DNA of 64,000 bases, from assembly GCA_965228005.1 (NCBI GenBank), contig CBDDGV010000001.1, positions 62,001 to 126,000 on the forward strand. Direction: 5' to 3'. The DNA is from JBCCXZ01 sp965228005 (GTDB lineage Bacteria; Planctomycetota; Planctomycetia; Pirellulales; Lacipirellulaceae). Below the pieces are notes generated by a model, which had not been told where the DNA came from, made no database searches, and saw only the letters and a program-made list of their open reading frames with translations. Made by a program: the position numbers and the translations under genes. This document shows positions 1 through 9,743 of this stretch, one piece after another. Positions within the stretch are counted from its first letter, which is position 1; every line of letters begins with the position of its first letter.

Positions 1-253
1 AGCGGATCGAGTTGGGGTTCCGCTTGTCGTAGGCGAGGAACTGCAACACGTTCTCACGCGTGGCGTGCTCGTAGTGCTCGTAGAACAGCTTGTGGTCGCC
101 GGTGGTCGAGACCAGCGGCTCCCACTGCTGGGTGAGCTGGGCGCCCTCGCCCAGCGTGAGATTGTAGTTGACGTCGATGAATCGGGCCACGTTCTCGGCA
201 CGTTCTACGTACCGGGCCAACCAGTAGACCGAATCCGCCACACGGCTTAGCAT
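1..253 (-). CDS. Alpha-E domain protein (DUF403), C-terminus outside window
   Basis: The first 84 residues can be read, beginning MLSRVADSVYWLARYVERAE. This is the typical N-terminus of the helical alpha-E (DUF403) family, and the rest runs off the left edge. The family is nearly always encoded directly after a circularly permuted ATP-grasp protein, as here: the upstream gene stops only 10 bases before this ATG. The pair is thought to act in an uncharacterised peptide- or amide-forming reaction, often together with a transglutaminase-like protein that would lie beyond the window. Identity is firm at family level; the reaction is unknown. Confidence 0.88.
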   Translation of the reverse strand, partial: MLSRVADSVYWLARYVERAENVARFIDVNYNLTLGEGAQLTQQWEPLVSTTGDHKLFYEHYEHATRENVLQFLAYDKRNPNSIR

Positions 254-263
254 CGCCCGCCCC

Positions 264-1727
264 TTATCCGGTGGTGGCCGCAGCGGGTGGGCCCGCGACG
301 CCGTTGGTGGATTTAAGGACCCAGGTGTCTTTGCTGCCGCCGCCCTGTGACGAGTTCACCACCATCGAACCTTCGACAAGGGCCACCCGCGTGAGCCCGC
401 CGGGCATGACGTAGATCTCCTTGCCGCAGAGGACGAACGGCCGGAGGTCGACGTGCCGCGGCTGCAGCCCGTCGTCCATCAGCGTCGGCACGGTCGAGAG
501 CTGCAGCATCGGCTGGGCAATGTAGTTGCGGGGGTTCGACTGGATGAGGTCGACGTAGGCGTCTCGCTCGGCCGGCGTGGCCTGCGGACCCATCAGGATG
601 CCGTAGCCGCCCGATTCGTTGGTCGGTTTGACGACCAGCTCGTCGAGGTGGCCGAGGACGTGGTCTCGCTCTTTCTCGTCGGAGCAGACGTAGGTGGGCA
701 CGTTCTGCAGGATGGGCTCTTCGCCCAGGTAGTACTTGATGATCGCCGGCACGTAGGCGTAGATCGCCTTGTCGTCGGCGACGCCGGTGCCCGGGGCATT
801 GGCGAGCGTAACGTTGCCGCGGCGGAAGGCGTCCATCAACCCCTCCACGCCAAGAGTGGAGTCCTCGCGGAAACACGCTGGGTCGAGGAAGTCGTCGTCG
901 ATGCGGCGGTAGATGACGTCGACCCGCTCCGGGCCCTGCGTGGTCTTCATGTAGACGTAGCCGTCTTCGACGATCAGGTCGGAGCCCTGTACGAGCTCGA
1001 CGCCCATCTGCTGAGCGAGGAAGGTATGCTCGAAGTAGGCGGAGTTATAGATACCGGGGGTGAGCACCACCGCGGTTGGGCTTACGGCCCGCTCGGGGGC
1101 GCACTCGAGGAGTATCTGCAGCAGCTGCTCCGGGTACTCTTCGATCGGCGCGATCGACATGCCCTCGAACACACGGGCGAAGGCCCGCTTCATGATCTCA
1201 CGGTTCTCGAGCACGTAGGACACGCCGGAGGGGCAGCGGAGGTTGTCCTCGAGCACGTAGATCGTGCCGTCCTTGTCGCGGACGAGGTCGACGCCGCTGA
1301 TGTGGCACCATACGCCCTGCGCGGGCTGGATGCCGGCCATCTGCGACCGGAAGGTGGCGGCCGACTGGATCATCTCGGCCGGTACGACGCCCTCTTTGAG
1401 GATACGCTGCTCGTTGTAGATGTCGCCGACGAACAGGTTGAGGGCGTGGATCCGCTGCTTGAGCCCCGCCTCGACGCGGCTCCACTCGCTCTCGTCGATA
1501 ATCCTCGGCAGCAGGTCGAATGGCCAGACCTTCTCGGTGCCGTCCTCGTGGCCGTAGACGTTGAAAGTGATCCCCATGTTGTGGAGGTTGAGTTCGGCGG
1601 CGGTCTGCCGGGCCCTCAGCTCGTGGTCGGGGATCCGCTGGAGGCGCTCGACGAACTCACGGCAGACGCCGCGGGGCTCGCCCTCGGACGCGAACATCTC
1701 GTCGAAGCCGGTTGGTTTGTAGTCCAT
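264..1727 (-). CDS. Circularly permuted ATP-grasp protein (COG2308)
   Basis: A 487-residue protein if it starts at MDYKPTGFDEMF (ATG at 1727). The frame stays open further upstream, but those extra 22 residues are basic and unlike the family. Family signatures include VLTPGIYNSAYFEH in the middle and LANAPGTGVADDKAIYAYVP followed by the glycine-rich ATP-binding stretch VVKPTNESGGYG. Proteins of this family bind ATP and are presumed to ligate a carboxylate to an amine; no substrate is established. It forms a two-gene unit with the alpha-E gene 10 bases downstream. It is separated by 226 bases from the rhamnosidase that ends at 1954, so it is probably transcribed separately from the large cluster. 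Confidence 0.9.
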   Translation of the reverse strand: MDYKPTGFDEMFASEGEPRGVCREFVERLQRIPDHELRARQTAAELNLHNMGITFNVYGHEDGTEKVWPFDLLPRIIDESEWSRVEAGLKQRIHALNLFVGDIYNEQRILKEGVVPAEMIQSAATFRSQMAGIQPAQGVWCHISGVDLVRDKDGTIYVLEDNLRCPSGVSYVLENREIMKRAFARVFEGMSIAPIEEYPEQLLQILLECAPERAVSPTAVVLTPGIYNSAYFEHTFLAQQMGVELVQGSDLIVEDGYVYMKTTQGPERVDVIYRRIDDDFLDPACFREDSTLGVEGLMDAFRRGNVTLANAPGTGVADDKAIYAYVPAIIKYYLGEEPILQNVPTYVCSDEKERDHVLGHLDELVVKPTNESGGYGILMGPQATPAERDAYVDLIQSNPRNYIAQPMLQLSTVPTLMDDGLQPRHVDLRPFVLCGKEIYVMPGGLTRVALVEGSMVVNSSQGGGSKDTWVLKSTNGVAGPPAAATTG

Positions 1728-1953
1728 AGTCGATTGGGAACGCGATAATCGGGCGGCGGAGCCACCATCGTGACGGCTGGGGGCCCGTTGCACAATGTCC
1801 GCGCAGGCCAGCCGAAGACGCTGGCAGCGGCGGGCAGATCAACGCTGGGAATGCGGGAAACCGCGTTCCAAGAGATGCAGAGCAACTCCCGCGCCAGCGC
1901 CGCGATTGGCGACCGCAGGAACGGTGAGGAGCGGGTTGGGGAAGCCCCTTGGC

Positions 1954-4900
1954 TCAGTCCGGTAGATCGACGGAAAACTCATAATCGCCCGATCCAACGA
2001 GGACGGTCGTTACGGCCCCCGCCTGCTGGACCCCGGTGACCCCATTTGCTTCGGACAGGGCCTGGCCGCTCTCGGAAACCTTGCTCGCGTCGGCCGAGGG
2101 AAGACGGACCTCGGCGGTCGTGTTCGGCGGGATACTCACATTCAGCGAGAAGCGTCCCGGCTCACTCTTCCAGCTGGTGGCGATTGGTCCGCTGACGCTG
2201 TCGTAGCGGGTGCTCGCCGAGCTGAGTCCGCCGCCCCTTTGGGGTGCGATCACGATGTCCCGGTAGCCCGGTGAAGCGCGTCGGATGCCGCCGATGTTCT
2301 CGACCATCCACTGGTAAACGGCCCCAAACGAGTAGTGCGCAAACGAGTTCATCCCGGGGTTCTGGAATCCGTTCTCCGGCGTCCAGCCATCCCAGCGCTC
2401 CCAGATGCTGGTGGCGCCGTGTTGGATAGAGAATCCCCAGGAAGGGAATGTCTGGTTGTTGATCAGTCGGTAGGCGATGTCGTTGCGGCCGATCTTAGCC
2501 AGCACGAGCATCAGGTCTTTCGTGCCCACAAAGCCGGTGGAGAGATGGAAGCCGCGGGACTCGATGTCGGCGATGAGGTGTTCGGCGGCCCGGGTCCTAC
2601 GCTCGCCGTCCAGCAGGTCGTTCGCGAGCGCCAAGACGTACACGCACTGCGTCTCGCCTTTGATGACACCGTCTTTTTGTACGAAGGCTTCGTTGAACGC
2701 GGCTTTGATCCGTTCGTAGAGTTCCGCGTAAGCTGCGGCATCTTGCGCGTTACCGAGCACCTCGGCGGATTTGGCAAGTAGCCGTGAGCAGTGGGCGTAG
2801 TAGGCGGTGTAGATCACGTCGTGCGGGGTGTCCGCTTTGATACTCAGCCAGTCGCCGAAGCAGTGGAACTCGTCCGGCGGGAGGACGCCGTCCTTGCTGC
2901 GGGCTTTGCAGAAATCGACGAACCGCTTCATGGAGGGGTAGAGCCGCTCCAGGAGCCGCTCGTCTGCGTAGACGTCGTAGACAGTCCAGGGGCAGATAAC
3001 TCCGGCGTCGGCCCAGGCGGGGCCGCCGTCGTTGCCAGCGACCTTCAGCGGGGCGACCATGGGAAACTGGCCGTCTTCACGCTGCGAGTCTTCGAGGTCG
3101 ACCAGCCACTTGCGGAAAAAGCCCTGCACGTCGGCGTTCAGACAGGCGGTGGCGACATAGACCTGGGCGTCGCCGGTCCAGCCGAGCCGTTCGTCACGCT
3201 GCGGGCAGTCGGTCGGCACGTCGATGAAATTCGCGTACTGCGTCCACAGGACGTTCTTGTGCAGCCGGTTGAGCATCGGGTGGGAGCACTCGAACCACCC
3301 GGCGCGGGGAGTGTTGCTGCTCAAGGCCACGCCGGTGACCGTTTCTTCGGTGGGCGAGGAGTTCAGCCCAGTCACCTCCACGTACTGGAACCCGTGGAAG
3401 GTGTACCGCGGCTGCCAAGTCTCATCGCCTCCGCGGCAGGTGTAGGTGTCGATCGTGCGGGCGCCTCGCAGATTGGTTGTGTAGAGCGTCCCGTCTGGCT
3501 TCAGGCGTTCCGCGAACCGCAGGCGGATCTTCTGGCCCGGCTCGCCGGAGACCTTCAGGCGAACCACGCCCGCGAAGTTCTGCCCCATGTCGAACACGTG
3601 GACGCCGGGCCTGGGTTCGGTGATCGAGACCGGTACAAACTCCTCGACGGCAACTACCGGGGGGCCGGGTGGCGCTTCAATCACCGGCGAGTCATTGCTG
3701 CCAGTGACGACAGATTCCCATCCTTCGGCTTCGAACCCGGCGCTGTCCCAGCCGGGTTGCTCGAGGGTTGCGTCGTGGGTCTCGCCCATCAAGAAGTCGG
3801 CTTCGACGGTTGCACCGGTGGTCGCCTTCCAATCCGGGCTCGTGGCGAAGACCTCGCTCGTGCCGTCGGCATAGTAAACGTGGAGCTGGAGCTTCAGCCG
3901 CGGCGTCGTGCCGTAGTGGTCGCGATTCTGGCCCCATCCGATGTAGCCGGAGTACCAACCGTCGGCCAGCACGCCGCCGAGCGCGTTGGCCCCCAGTTGG
4001 ATGCGGTCGGTGACATCGTAGCTTCGGTAGTAGACCCGCTTGGCGTAGTCGGTCCAGCCGGGGGTGAAGTACTCGTCGGAGACGCGCTGCCCGTTCAGGT
4101 GGGCGTCGCAGATGCCGAGGGCGGTCGCGTGCAGCACGGCCGACTCGACGGGCTTGGAGACCTGGAACTCACCGCGCAGCAGCGAAACGGGCGGTAGGAA
4201 GAGCGAGCGGATCTGGGCCTTGCCCCAGGGCTCGACGCCGTGATCGCCGACGACCCGGCACGGCACGAGCACCTCGTCTGCGTAGGCTTCCCAGGGCCAG
4301 TTCTCACTGCACGATCCGGTAGTGAGCCAGCTCTCGTCGGAGACGAGCTTAAAGACTTCGCCGTCGACCGACCGCGCGGTCAGCTTCACGAGTAAGCCCG
4401 AGGGCCCGACCGCGTCGTTCTTCACATTGAAGCGGATCTCATTCTCTCCTGGCTGCAGGACTTCCGTGACCACGACCGGTTTGGCGATCTCCCAGCCGGG
4501 TTCATCGTGGACGACCATCTTGGTGTTGATGGCCATCCACCACCGGTTGTCGGCAACGGCCATGACCTCGGCCTTGTCGACTTCAAACCCCTCGGGCAGC
4601 ACGAACCGTGCGATGTAGGCGCGGTGGCCCTCCGGAGCGACGCCGGGTTGGTCCTCGCCGTGCAGGACCCACTTGGCGTCGTCGAATGGAGCCACGGCCT
4701 CGGTTCGGCTGCGGGCGCTGTCGTAGCCGATCCATTCGGCCTCCCAGTCGCCGGGCTGCAGCAGGCCCATCCGCCAAGTCGCCGGCTGGCTCCACTCGGA
4801 GGGCTTGCCCGCTTGGTCCCAAACCCGCACCGACCAGTGGCACAGCTGCCCCGTCGAAAGCGGCGCCCCTTCGTACGGAACAGCAATGGTGTTGTCCGAC

Positions 4901-5187
4901 TCGACCCGGCCGCTGTCCCAGAGATCGCCGCGTCGCTCGTGGAGTGCTTCTCGCGTGGACGCAACTAGCACTTGATAGGCAGACTGGCTCACTCCACGGT
5001 CCTCGGAGGCGAGGACCCAGCTCAGCTGCGGGTTGGGTTCTTCGATGGCGAGCGGGTTCGAATGAAGCTCGCAGCGGAGACGCTCCACTTCGGCCGAGCT
5101 CTCATAGGCGGCAGCACCGTCGTGGTGCGTCAATGGCAACAGCGCTGCAAGCATTAGAACGACACGCCGCGAGATCCTATCAATCAC
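1954..5187 (-). CDS. Secreted GH78 alpha-L-rhamnosidase
   Basis: Releases terminal alpha-L-rhamnose from glycans or glycosides. I place the start at a GTG at 5187: it has a GGGGAGC ribosome-binding site at 5194-5200 and opens with a signal peptide (IDRISRRVVLMLAALLPL). The longer frame to 5274 would run into the upstream gene. With this start the protein has about 1077 residues. The order matches bacterial GH78: N-terminal beta-sandwich domains, an (alpha/alpha)6 barrel and a C-terminal beta domain. DCPQRDERLGWTGDA near residue 660 carries the family's general-acid Glu. TSIWERWDGW near residue 925 holds the Glu expected to act as base. It is the last gene of the long minus-strand cluster, 28 bases after the oxidoreductase gene. 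Confidence 0.93.
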   Translation of the reverse strand: MIDRISRRVVLMLAALLPLTHHDGAAAYESSAEVERLRCELHSNPLAIEEPNPQLSWVLASEDRGVSQSAYQVLVASTREALHERRGDLWDSGRVESDNTIAVPYEGAPLSTGQLCHWSVRVWDQAGKPSEWSQPATWRMGLLQPGDWEAEWIGYDSARSRTEAVAPFDDAKWVLHGEDQPGVAPEGHRAYIARFVLPEGFEVDKAEVMAVADNRWWMAINTKMVVHDEPGWEIAKPVVVTEVLQPGENEIRFNVKNDAVGPSGLLVKLTARSVDGEVFKLVSDESWLTTGSCSENWPWEAYADEVLVPCRVVGDHGVEPWGKAQIRSLFLPPVSLLRGEFQVSKPVESAVLHATALGICDAHLNGQRVSDEYFTPGWTDYAKRVYYRSYDVTDRIQLGANALGGVLADGWYSGYIGWGQNRDHYGTTPRLKLQLHVYYADGTSEVFATSPDWKATTGATVEADFLMGETHDATLEQPGWDSAGFEAEGWESVVTGSNDSPVIEAPPGPPVVAVEEFVPVSITEPRPGVHVFDMGQNFAGVVRLKVSGEPGQKIRLRFAERLKPDGTLYTTNLRGARTIDTYTCRGGDETWQPRYTFHGFQYVEVTGLNSSPTEETVTGVALSSNTPRAGWFECSHPMLNRLHKNVLWTQYANFIDVPTDCPQRDERLGWTGDAQVYVATACLNADVQGFFRKWLVDLEDSQREDGQFPMVAPLKVAGNDGGPAWADAGVICPWTVYDVYADERLLERLYPSMKRFVDFCKARSKDGVLPPDEFHCFGDWLSIKADTPHDVIYTAYYAHCSRLLAKSAEVLGNAQDAAAYAELYERIKAAFNEAFVQKDGVIKGETQCVYVLALANDLLDGERRTRAAEHLIADIESRGFHLSTGFVGTKDLMLVLAKIGRNDIAYRLINNQTFPSWGFSIQHGATSIWERWDGWTPENGFQNPGMNSFAHYSFGAVYQWMVENIGGIRRASPGYRDIVIAPQRGGGLSSASTRYDSVSGPIATSWKSEPGRFSLNVSIPPNTTAEVRLPSADASKVSESGQALSEANGVTGVQQAGAVTTVLVGSGDYEFSVDLPD

Positions 5188-5193
5188 AAGTAA

Positions 5194-5200
5194 GCTCCCC
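5194..5200 (-). promoter_or_regulatory. Ribosome-binding site deciding a GTG start
   Basis: GGGGAGC lies six bases upstream of the GTG at 5187. No comparable site precedes the longer in-frame start at 5274, which would overlap the previous gene by 59 bases. This supports the shorter GH78 protein whose first residues form the signal peptide. Confidence 0.6.
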
Positions 5201-5215
5201 CGCTCGGTATCACAG

Positions 5216-6559
5216 TTAAACGATTTCATAACCAGCCCGCTGCTTGCGCGATTGCCACTGGTTGGCCTCCGCATCGTTGGTGACGGTCTGCAGGCCGCCG
5301 TCCCATTGGAGTGTTCTACCGAGCCGCATTGCGATGTTGGCCAGGTGGCACGTCGTGAGCGAACGCATATGGCTCGCTACGTCGGACAGCGGCTCGGTTC
5401 GTTCTCGGCAGCAGCGGTAGAAGTTCTCGACGTGATTCATCACCGGCCGCCCTTTGCGGAGCGCGGCCAGCGATTCTTCGGGCAGCGGCTTCTCTTGGAG
5501 TTGTTCGATCGGCTTGCCGGTGAGCTTGTTGCGGTTGACGAAGTAGCGTCCCTGCTCGCATTCGAAGAGCAGCCCGTTCTCGAAACCGAGGTCCTCAGCG
5601 TTTTCCCGTATGATGAGTTCTACGCCACCCGCGAACTGGCACCGCACTCGGAACGATGTCGCCGTGTTGAAGCTCCGGCTGTCGGTGGGCATGCCCCCCT
5701 CCAGCGGGACCGGGTGGTGAGATTCGACGACCTCGATCGATTCGGGCCCCCGCCCCTCTGGGTCGATCGCCCACTGGGCGATGTCGACGTGGTGAGCGCC
5801 CCAGTCGGTCATCTTCCCGCCCGAGTACTCGTACCACCAGCGGAACGTGCCGTGGGTGCGTTGCGGGATGTACGGGGTCTCTGGGGCTTGGCCGAGCCAG
5901 CGGTCCCAGTTCAAGCCTTCGGGGACCTGCTGGGGTTCGAACGGCCCGCCCGCGGACCCTCCGCCGATGGCGACCGTAACACGTTTGAGGGCCCCCAGGC
6001 GACCAGAGTGTGCGAGCGCCACCGCCGTCTGGAAACTGGGGTCGCTGCGTTGCTGCGTGCCGACCTGGATGACCCGGCCTGTCTCCTGTTCCACCTTCCG
6101 GATGAGTCGGCCCTCGTCGATCGTGAGCGTGAGCGGTTTCTCGCAGTACACGTCCTTGCCTGCCCGCATGGCGTCGACGGAGATCTTCGTGTGCCAGTGG
6201 TCGGGGGTTGTCACGAAGAAGACATCGATATCCTCGCGGTCGAGCAACTCGCGGTAGTCCTCGTGCAAGCCTGCGCGGCCGCCGGTCCGCTGGTCGACGA
6301 ACATCTGTCCTCGGGAGCGGTCGACGTCGCAAACCGCACGGACCTCGAACCAGGGGTTGATCTGGTGTGCGGCGTGGAAGTGGGCAATCCCGCCTGCGCC
6401 GATAACCGCCGCTGTGAGCCGTACTGAGGGTGCGATGTCGGACTGCCCAAAGACTCGCTGCACATGGGGAACCGACAGTGCCCCCGCGGCCGCGATCCCG
6501 GAACCGAGGAACCCGCGTCGGGAAACAGTCGTACCACTGCTCTGCTCTGTTGTTCGCAT
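5216..6559 (-). CDS. Exported Gfo/Idh/MocA family oxidoreductase
   Basis: A 447-residue NAD(P)-dependent sugar oxidoreductase family member. The N-terminus has a twin-arginine signal (VSRRGFLGSGIAAAGALS), so the folded enzyme probably leaves the cytoplasm with its cofactor. The Rossmann motif AVIGAGGIAHFHAAH, the EKP motif in DVYCEKPLTLT and MTDWGAHHVDIAQW, with the histidine usual near the active site, are all present. Several family members oxidise sugar hydroxyls, including C3 of glycosides. Its start lies one base after the stop of a GH78-like/DUF1080 fusion, and a GH78 rhamnosidase follows, which suggests a rhamnoside or derived sugar as substrate. Family assignment is firm; the substrate is inferred. 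Confidence 0.9.
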   Translation of the reverse strand: MRTTEQSSGTTVSRRGFLGSGIAAAGALSVPHVQRVFGQSDIAPSVRLTAAVIGAGGIAHFHAAHQINPWFEVRAVCDVDRSRGQMFVDQRTGGRAGLHEDYRELLDREDIDVFFVTTPDHWHTKISVDAMRAGKDVYCEKPLTLTIDEGRLIRKVEQETGRVIQVGTQQRSDPSFQTAVALAHSGRLGALKRVTVAIGGGSAGGPFEPQQVPEGLNWDRWLGQAPETPYIPQRTHGTFRWWYEYSGGKMTDWGAHHVDIAQWAIDPEGRGPESIEVVESHHPVPLEGGMPTDSRSFNTATSFRVRCQFAGGVELIIRENAEDLGFENGLLFECEQGRYFVNRNKLTGKPIEQLQEKPLPEESLAALRKGRPVMNHVENFYRCCRERTEPLSDVASHMRSLTTCHLANIAMRLGRTLQWDGGLQTVTNDAEANQWQSRKQRAGYEIV

Positions 6560-6560
6560 G

Positions 6561-9500
6561 TCAGGGGGGCCCCTTCGCTTGATTGGCTGAGTCTTTGGCT
6601 TTCTCGAGCCTGCGCTGTCGGAGGATATCCAGGATCTCCTGTTCGCGGCGGACGGCTTCCGCAGGAACCGCTTGCGGGGTGATCTCGCTCTGGTCGATGG
6701 GGTAACCGGGGGGCAGCGGTCGAATCCGGATGTTGCGGTACCAGACCGGGTCGCCGTGGTCCTGCAGGTGCAGGAGTCCGCTGCGTGCTTTGAGGTCGCC
6801 GCCTCTTTCGTTCAGCCGGGCGACGTCCTTGGCCCACTTCGGATCGTCGTAGTCGAAGTGCACAACCTTCACGCCGTTCAGCCAGTGCTGAACGATGGAG
6901 TCTAGGCAGATAACTCGTCCGGTGTTCCACTCACCAACCGGTCGGGTCGCGTCGTGCGATGGAGCCGCGCCGAAGTAGAGCGACGCGGCGCTTGTTCGCG
7001 GGTTCTTGCCGTCGGGGTGCAAGTTGTTATCCAGGACTTGGTACTCGTACTGCCCTGGGCGGTAATAGACCCCGCTGTTGGCTCCGGGGCTGACCTTCCA
7101 CTCGAAGCGGAGCTCGAAGTTGTCGGGTACCGGTGTTCGGGAGTAGGTGATCCCGCCGCCGCCGTCAGCGCGGTGCATGGCGCCGTCTTCGACGACCCAA
7201 TTGCCTGCGTGTTGCCACCCTTGCAGGTCGGCGCCGTCGAACCAAACTTCAAACGGGGCTTGGGCACTATCGGGCTCGCTGACCTGGAACTCCCAAGTTC
7301 CTGGCGGGAGTGAGAACCGCAGGTGGCCGTCCACGGCGCCCAAGAACCTCACTGGATTGGTTGCAGCCGTTGCTTCTCCGGCGGTCCAAAGCGGCTGTTC
7401 ATTTACGGATACCATAGCAGTGGAAGAGACCCAGTCGGACGCGATCCCGAACACACCTTCGGCTCCATCTGGAGAGACCACGCGTGCTTCGAGCGGAGCG
7501 TTCCGTCGGTCGAGTTCCAACTCGATCGGCCCGTGCCTGGTCGGCACGACGGCGCGGAGATGACGGAGACGCCCGGTTTGGGGGAGGATCTCGTACGAAT
7601 CAAACGCAGGCTTTGTGGGGGCGACGCCCGCGACGTACTGACTGAGGATCGTCAGCGGCCCGCCGGACCAGGCGTGGTTGTAGGTGCCATAGCCCAATGA
7701 GCCGAATCCGTCGAGCTTGAGTTCTTCGAAGGTCTCCCAGAGGGTCGTCTGCTCGTCGTTGAGCATGCGGTCGTAGCGGGTGAGCATCCGTGCGAAGGCG
7801 GCGTCGGGCTGGTCCATCAGCAGGAGGGCTTCTAGGACGTACTTTTCCATGTAGGGGCTGGCGTGGCGCTCGCGTTTGAGAACTTCAACGACCGCGGGGT
7901 AGTCGCCGGCGCGGGCAAGGCCCGAGACGACGGCCATGGCGTTGGCGCGGTCATCGGTCTCGCCGGTGTAGCCGGCCGAGCGGTACTCGTCTCCCCGCCA
8001 GAAAGCTCTGCGGTAGTTTGCCTCGATCGTCTGCATGGTCGTCCGGTAATCTGCAACGTCTTCCGAGTGTCCGGTAAGTTTTGCCATGGCGACGGCCCCT
8101 TTAAGGGCCAAGTAAAGCCAAGCGTTCTCCACGACCGGCACGTCGATGTTGGAGCCCCAGTCGGTCCAGTCCCAGCCGCCGGGGCGGTGAACGACCAGCC
8201 CGTCTTCGCCTAGCTTCCAAAGGCTGAGGTAACGCTTCACTGCCGGGTAGGCGTCGCGGATGGTCTGCTCGTCGCCGCTGTACCAATAGTAAGTCCAGAA
8301 GCCGTACCAGCCGATGCTGGCGAGCATCTGCTGCGGCAGTTCCTGTTCCCAGGAGCCGTCCAGCGGGAACTCGATCCCCGGCCGACGGATGCCTGAGGGC
8401 ACCGGCGAGTAGAGTGTTTGGTCGTCACGCTGCCAGCGGGTCAGCTCGTAGATGCCCTTCCTGGCGAGCAGCGGAGATCGGACCGGGTCGAGCGCGTAGA
8501 ACGCTTCGCCCAACTCGTTAACGGCGTCGCCCCACCACTGGGCGCGTTCCCGGTCGGGGCAGTCCATATAGGTGTCGCGCATGGTGACATAAAGCGTGCG
8601 GAGCGACTCTTCCCAGAGTTGGTTGAGCCCTGGGTCTTCGCACTCGAAGCTGCCGGCGAACTCGGTGTCGTAGCCAGTCTCGCGGTAGGCGAGCTCGAGG
8701 ACCTCTACTCCGTTTGGGACGACGTAGTGGACCTCGTGGCCGCTGATCCAAGGGAGCAGCTCAAACTCTTGCACTCCTTCCCGAGTGACGTACTCGTGGC
8801 GGTGGACCTCGATGAGCTTGAAGCGGCCGTAGAGATCGTGGATGTCGCTGTGAATACCGATGACCTTACCTGCGGTGGCCCTCACCTTCAGGTAGGGACT
8901 CACGTGAGCGTTATAGGGCAGTCGGCAGACGTGTTTCTTGCCGGCGTCGGTTTCGAGCACTTCCTGGCTTGCGTACAGGACGCGCCCTGAATTCTTCCAC
9001 TGCGGGATGGGCCGCTCATAGAGCCGGTTCCACGGCGCGGCGGGCGGCTCTCCGATTACGGTGGGTGGCCCCCATGAGGAGTCGTCGTAGTCGGGCAGAT
9101 GCCAAGCGCCGATGTCGTGCCGGGCATCGAATCGGATGTTCGGCTCCGGCTGGCGGACGTTATCTTTCGGCGGGTCGGTCGTCCCGTACGCGGGGTGGAT
9201 GCGCACCTTCCAGGAGGCATCGCTAGACAATCTCCTGCCGTCGATTTCTGCATCGAATAGCAGCGCTGCTTTACCGGAAGAGTTGTGGGAAAAACCGTGC
9301 TGCCCAAAGTGCCAGACCAGGACGGCGATGGTATTCGTGCCCTCGTCGAAAAACTCGGTTAGGTCGACGCGGTCGAAGTAGGTGTCGTGAGGGGTTGGCC
9401 CGCGCTTGAGTTGGCCCTCGAACACCGCTAGCCGGCCGTTGATCCACAGCCAGTACTTGCTGTCGCAGGCGATGCGGGCGACGGCTTGCTCAGGCTTGCC

Positions 9501-9692
9501 ATTAATCTCAACCTGTTTGCGGTAGCAGATCCAGCTGTTGAACTTGCTGCCGCCGATGACGCCGATCCACTCGGCCTGCCAGTCGTCGACGGGCTCTATC
9601 GGCACGGCGTCGAACGCTGAGGAGCGCAAGGGCTGCCCGGCGGTCGCGAAGAGCAGCAGCAGACTCAGCAACCTGAAAGGAGTATCGTACAA
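6561..9692 (-). CDS. GH78-like alpha-L-rhamnosidase fused to a DUF1080 (3-keto-glycoside hydrolase-like) domain
   Basis: 1043 residues beginning at a TTG codon; a hydrophobic signal (FRLLSLLLLFATAG) follows at once. Residues of about 35-800 resemble the GH78 superfamily: WQAEWIG at the start, MDCPDRERAQWWGDA near residue 380 where GH78 has its acid motif, and TLWETFEEL near 650 at the base-motif position. From about 813 the protein continues as a DUF1080 beta-sandwich (FEVWFDGADLQGWQ, ANSGVYYRPGQYEYQVLDN). This domain occurs in 3-keto-disaccharide hydrolases and is common in planctomycetes. The stop is one base from the start of the Gfo/Idh/MocA gene. The acid motif differs from the canonical form in the neighbouring rhamnosidase, so the activity may differ. 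The start codon is less certain than the domains. Confidence 0.82.
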   Translation of the reverse strand: MYDTPFRLLSLLLLFATAGQPLRSSAFDAVPIEPVDDWQAEWIGVIGGSKFNSWICYRKQVEINGKPEQAVARIACDSKYWLWINGRLAVFEGQLKRGPTPHDTYFDRVDLTEFFDEGTNTIAVLVWHFGQHGFSHNSSGKAALLFDAEIDGRRLSSDASWKVRIHPAYGTTDPPKDNVRQPEPNIRFDARHDIGAWHLPDYDDSSWGPPTVIGEPPAAPWNRLYERPIPQWKNSGRVLYASQEVLETDAGKKHVCRLPYNAHVSPYLKVRATAGKVIGIHSDIHDLYGRFKLIEVHRHEYVTREGVQEFELLPWISGHEVHYVVPNGVEVLELAYRETGYDTEFAGSFECEDPGLNQLWEESLRTLYVTMRDTYMDCPDRERAQWWGDAVNELGEAFYALDPVRSPLLARKGIYELTRWQRDDQTLYSPVPSGIRRPGIEFPLDGSWEQELPQQMLASIGWYGFWTYYWYSGDEQTIRDAYPAVKRYLSLWKLGEDGLVVHRPGGWDWTDWGSNIDVPVVENAWLYLALKGAVAMAKLTGHSEDVADYRTTMQTIEANYRRAFWRGDEYRSAGYTGETDDRANAMAVVSGLARAGDYPAVVEVLKRERHASPYMEKYVLEALLLMDQPDAAFARMLTRYDRMLNDEQTTLWETFEELKLDGFGSLGYGTYNHAWSGGPLTILSQYVAGVAPTKPAFDSYEILPQTGRLRHLRAVVPTRHGPIELELDRRNAPLEARVVSPDGAEGVFGIASDWVSSTAMVSVNEQPLWTAGEATAATNPVRFLGAVDGHLRFSLPPGTWEFQVSEPDSAQAPFEVWFDGADLQGWQHAGNWVVEDGAMHRADGGGGITYSRTPVPDNFELRFEWKVSPGANSGVYYRPGQYEYQVLDNNLHPDGKNPRTSAASLYFGAAPSHDATRPVGEWNTGRVICLDSIVQHWLNGVKVVHFDYDDPKWAKDVARLNERGGDLKARSGLLHLQDHGDPVWYRNIRIRPLPPGYPIDQSEITPQAVPAEAVRREQEILDILRQRRLEKAKDSANQAKGPP

Positions 9693-9743
9693 GGTGTCGT
9701 CCCGGGGGACCCTGTTGATGAGCGTGCTTGACGCGCTCGTTTG

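Noticed and set aside
453..1748. Long open frame antisense to the ATP-grasp gene
   Set aside because: It mirrors a well-recognised gene on the other strand, has no recognisable domain, and long antisense frames are common in GC-rich DNA.
2791..4197. 468-residue open frame antisense to the GH78 gene
   Set aside because: Shadow of a gene with intact catalytic motifs; no domain of its own.
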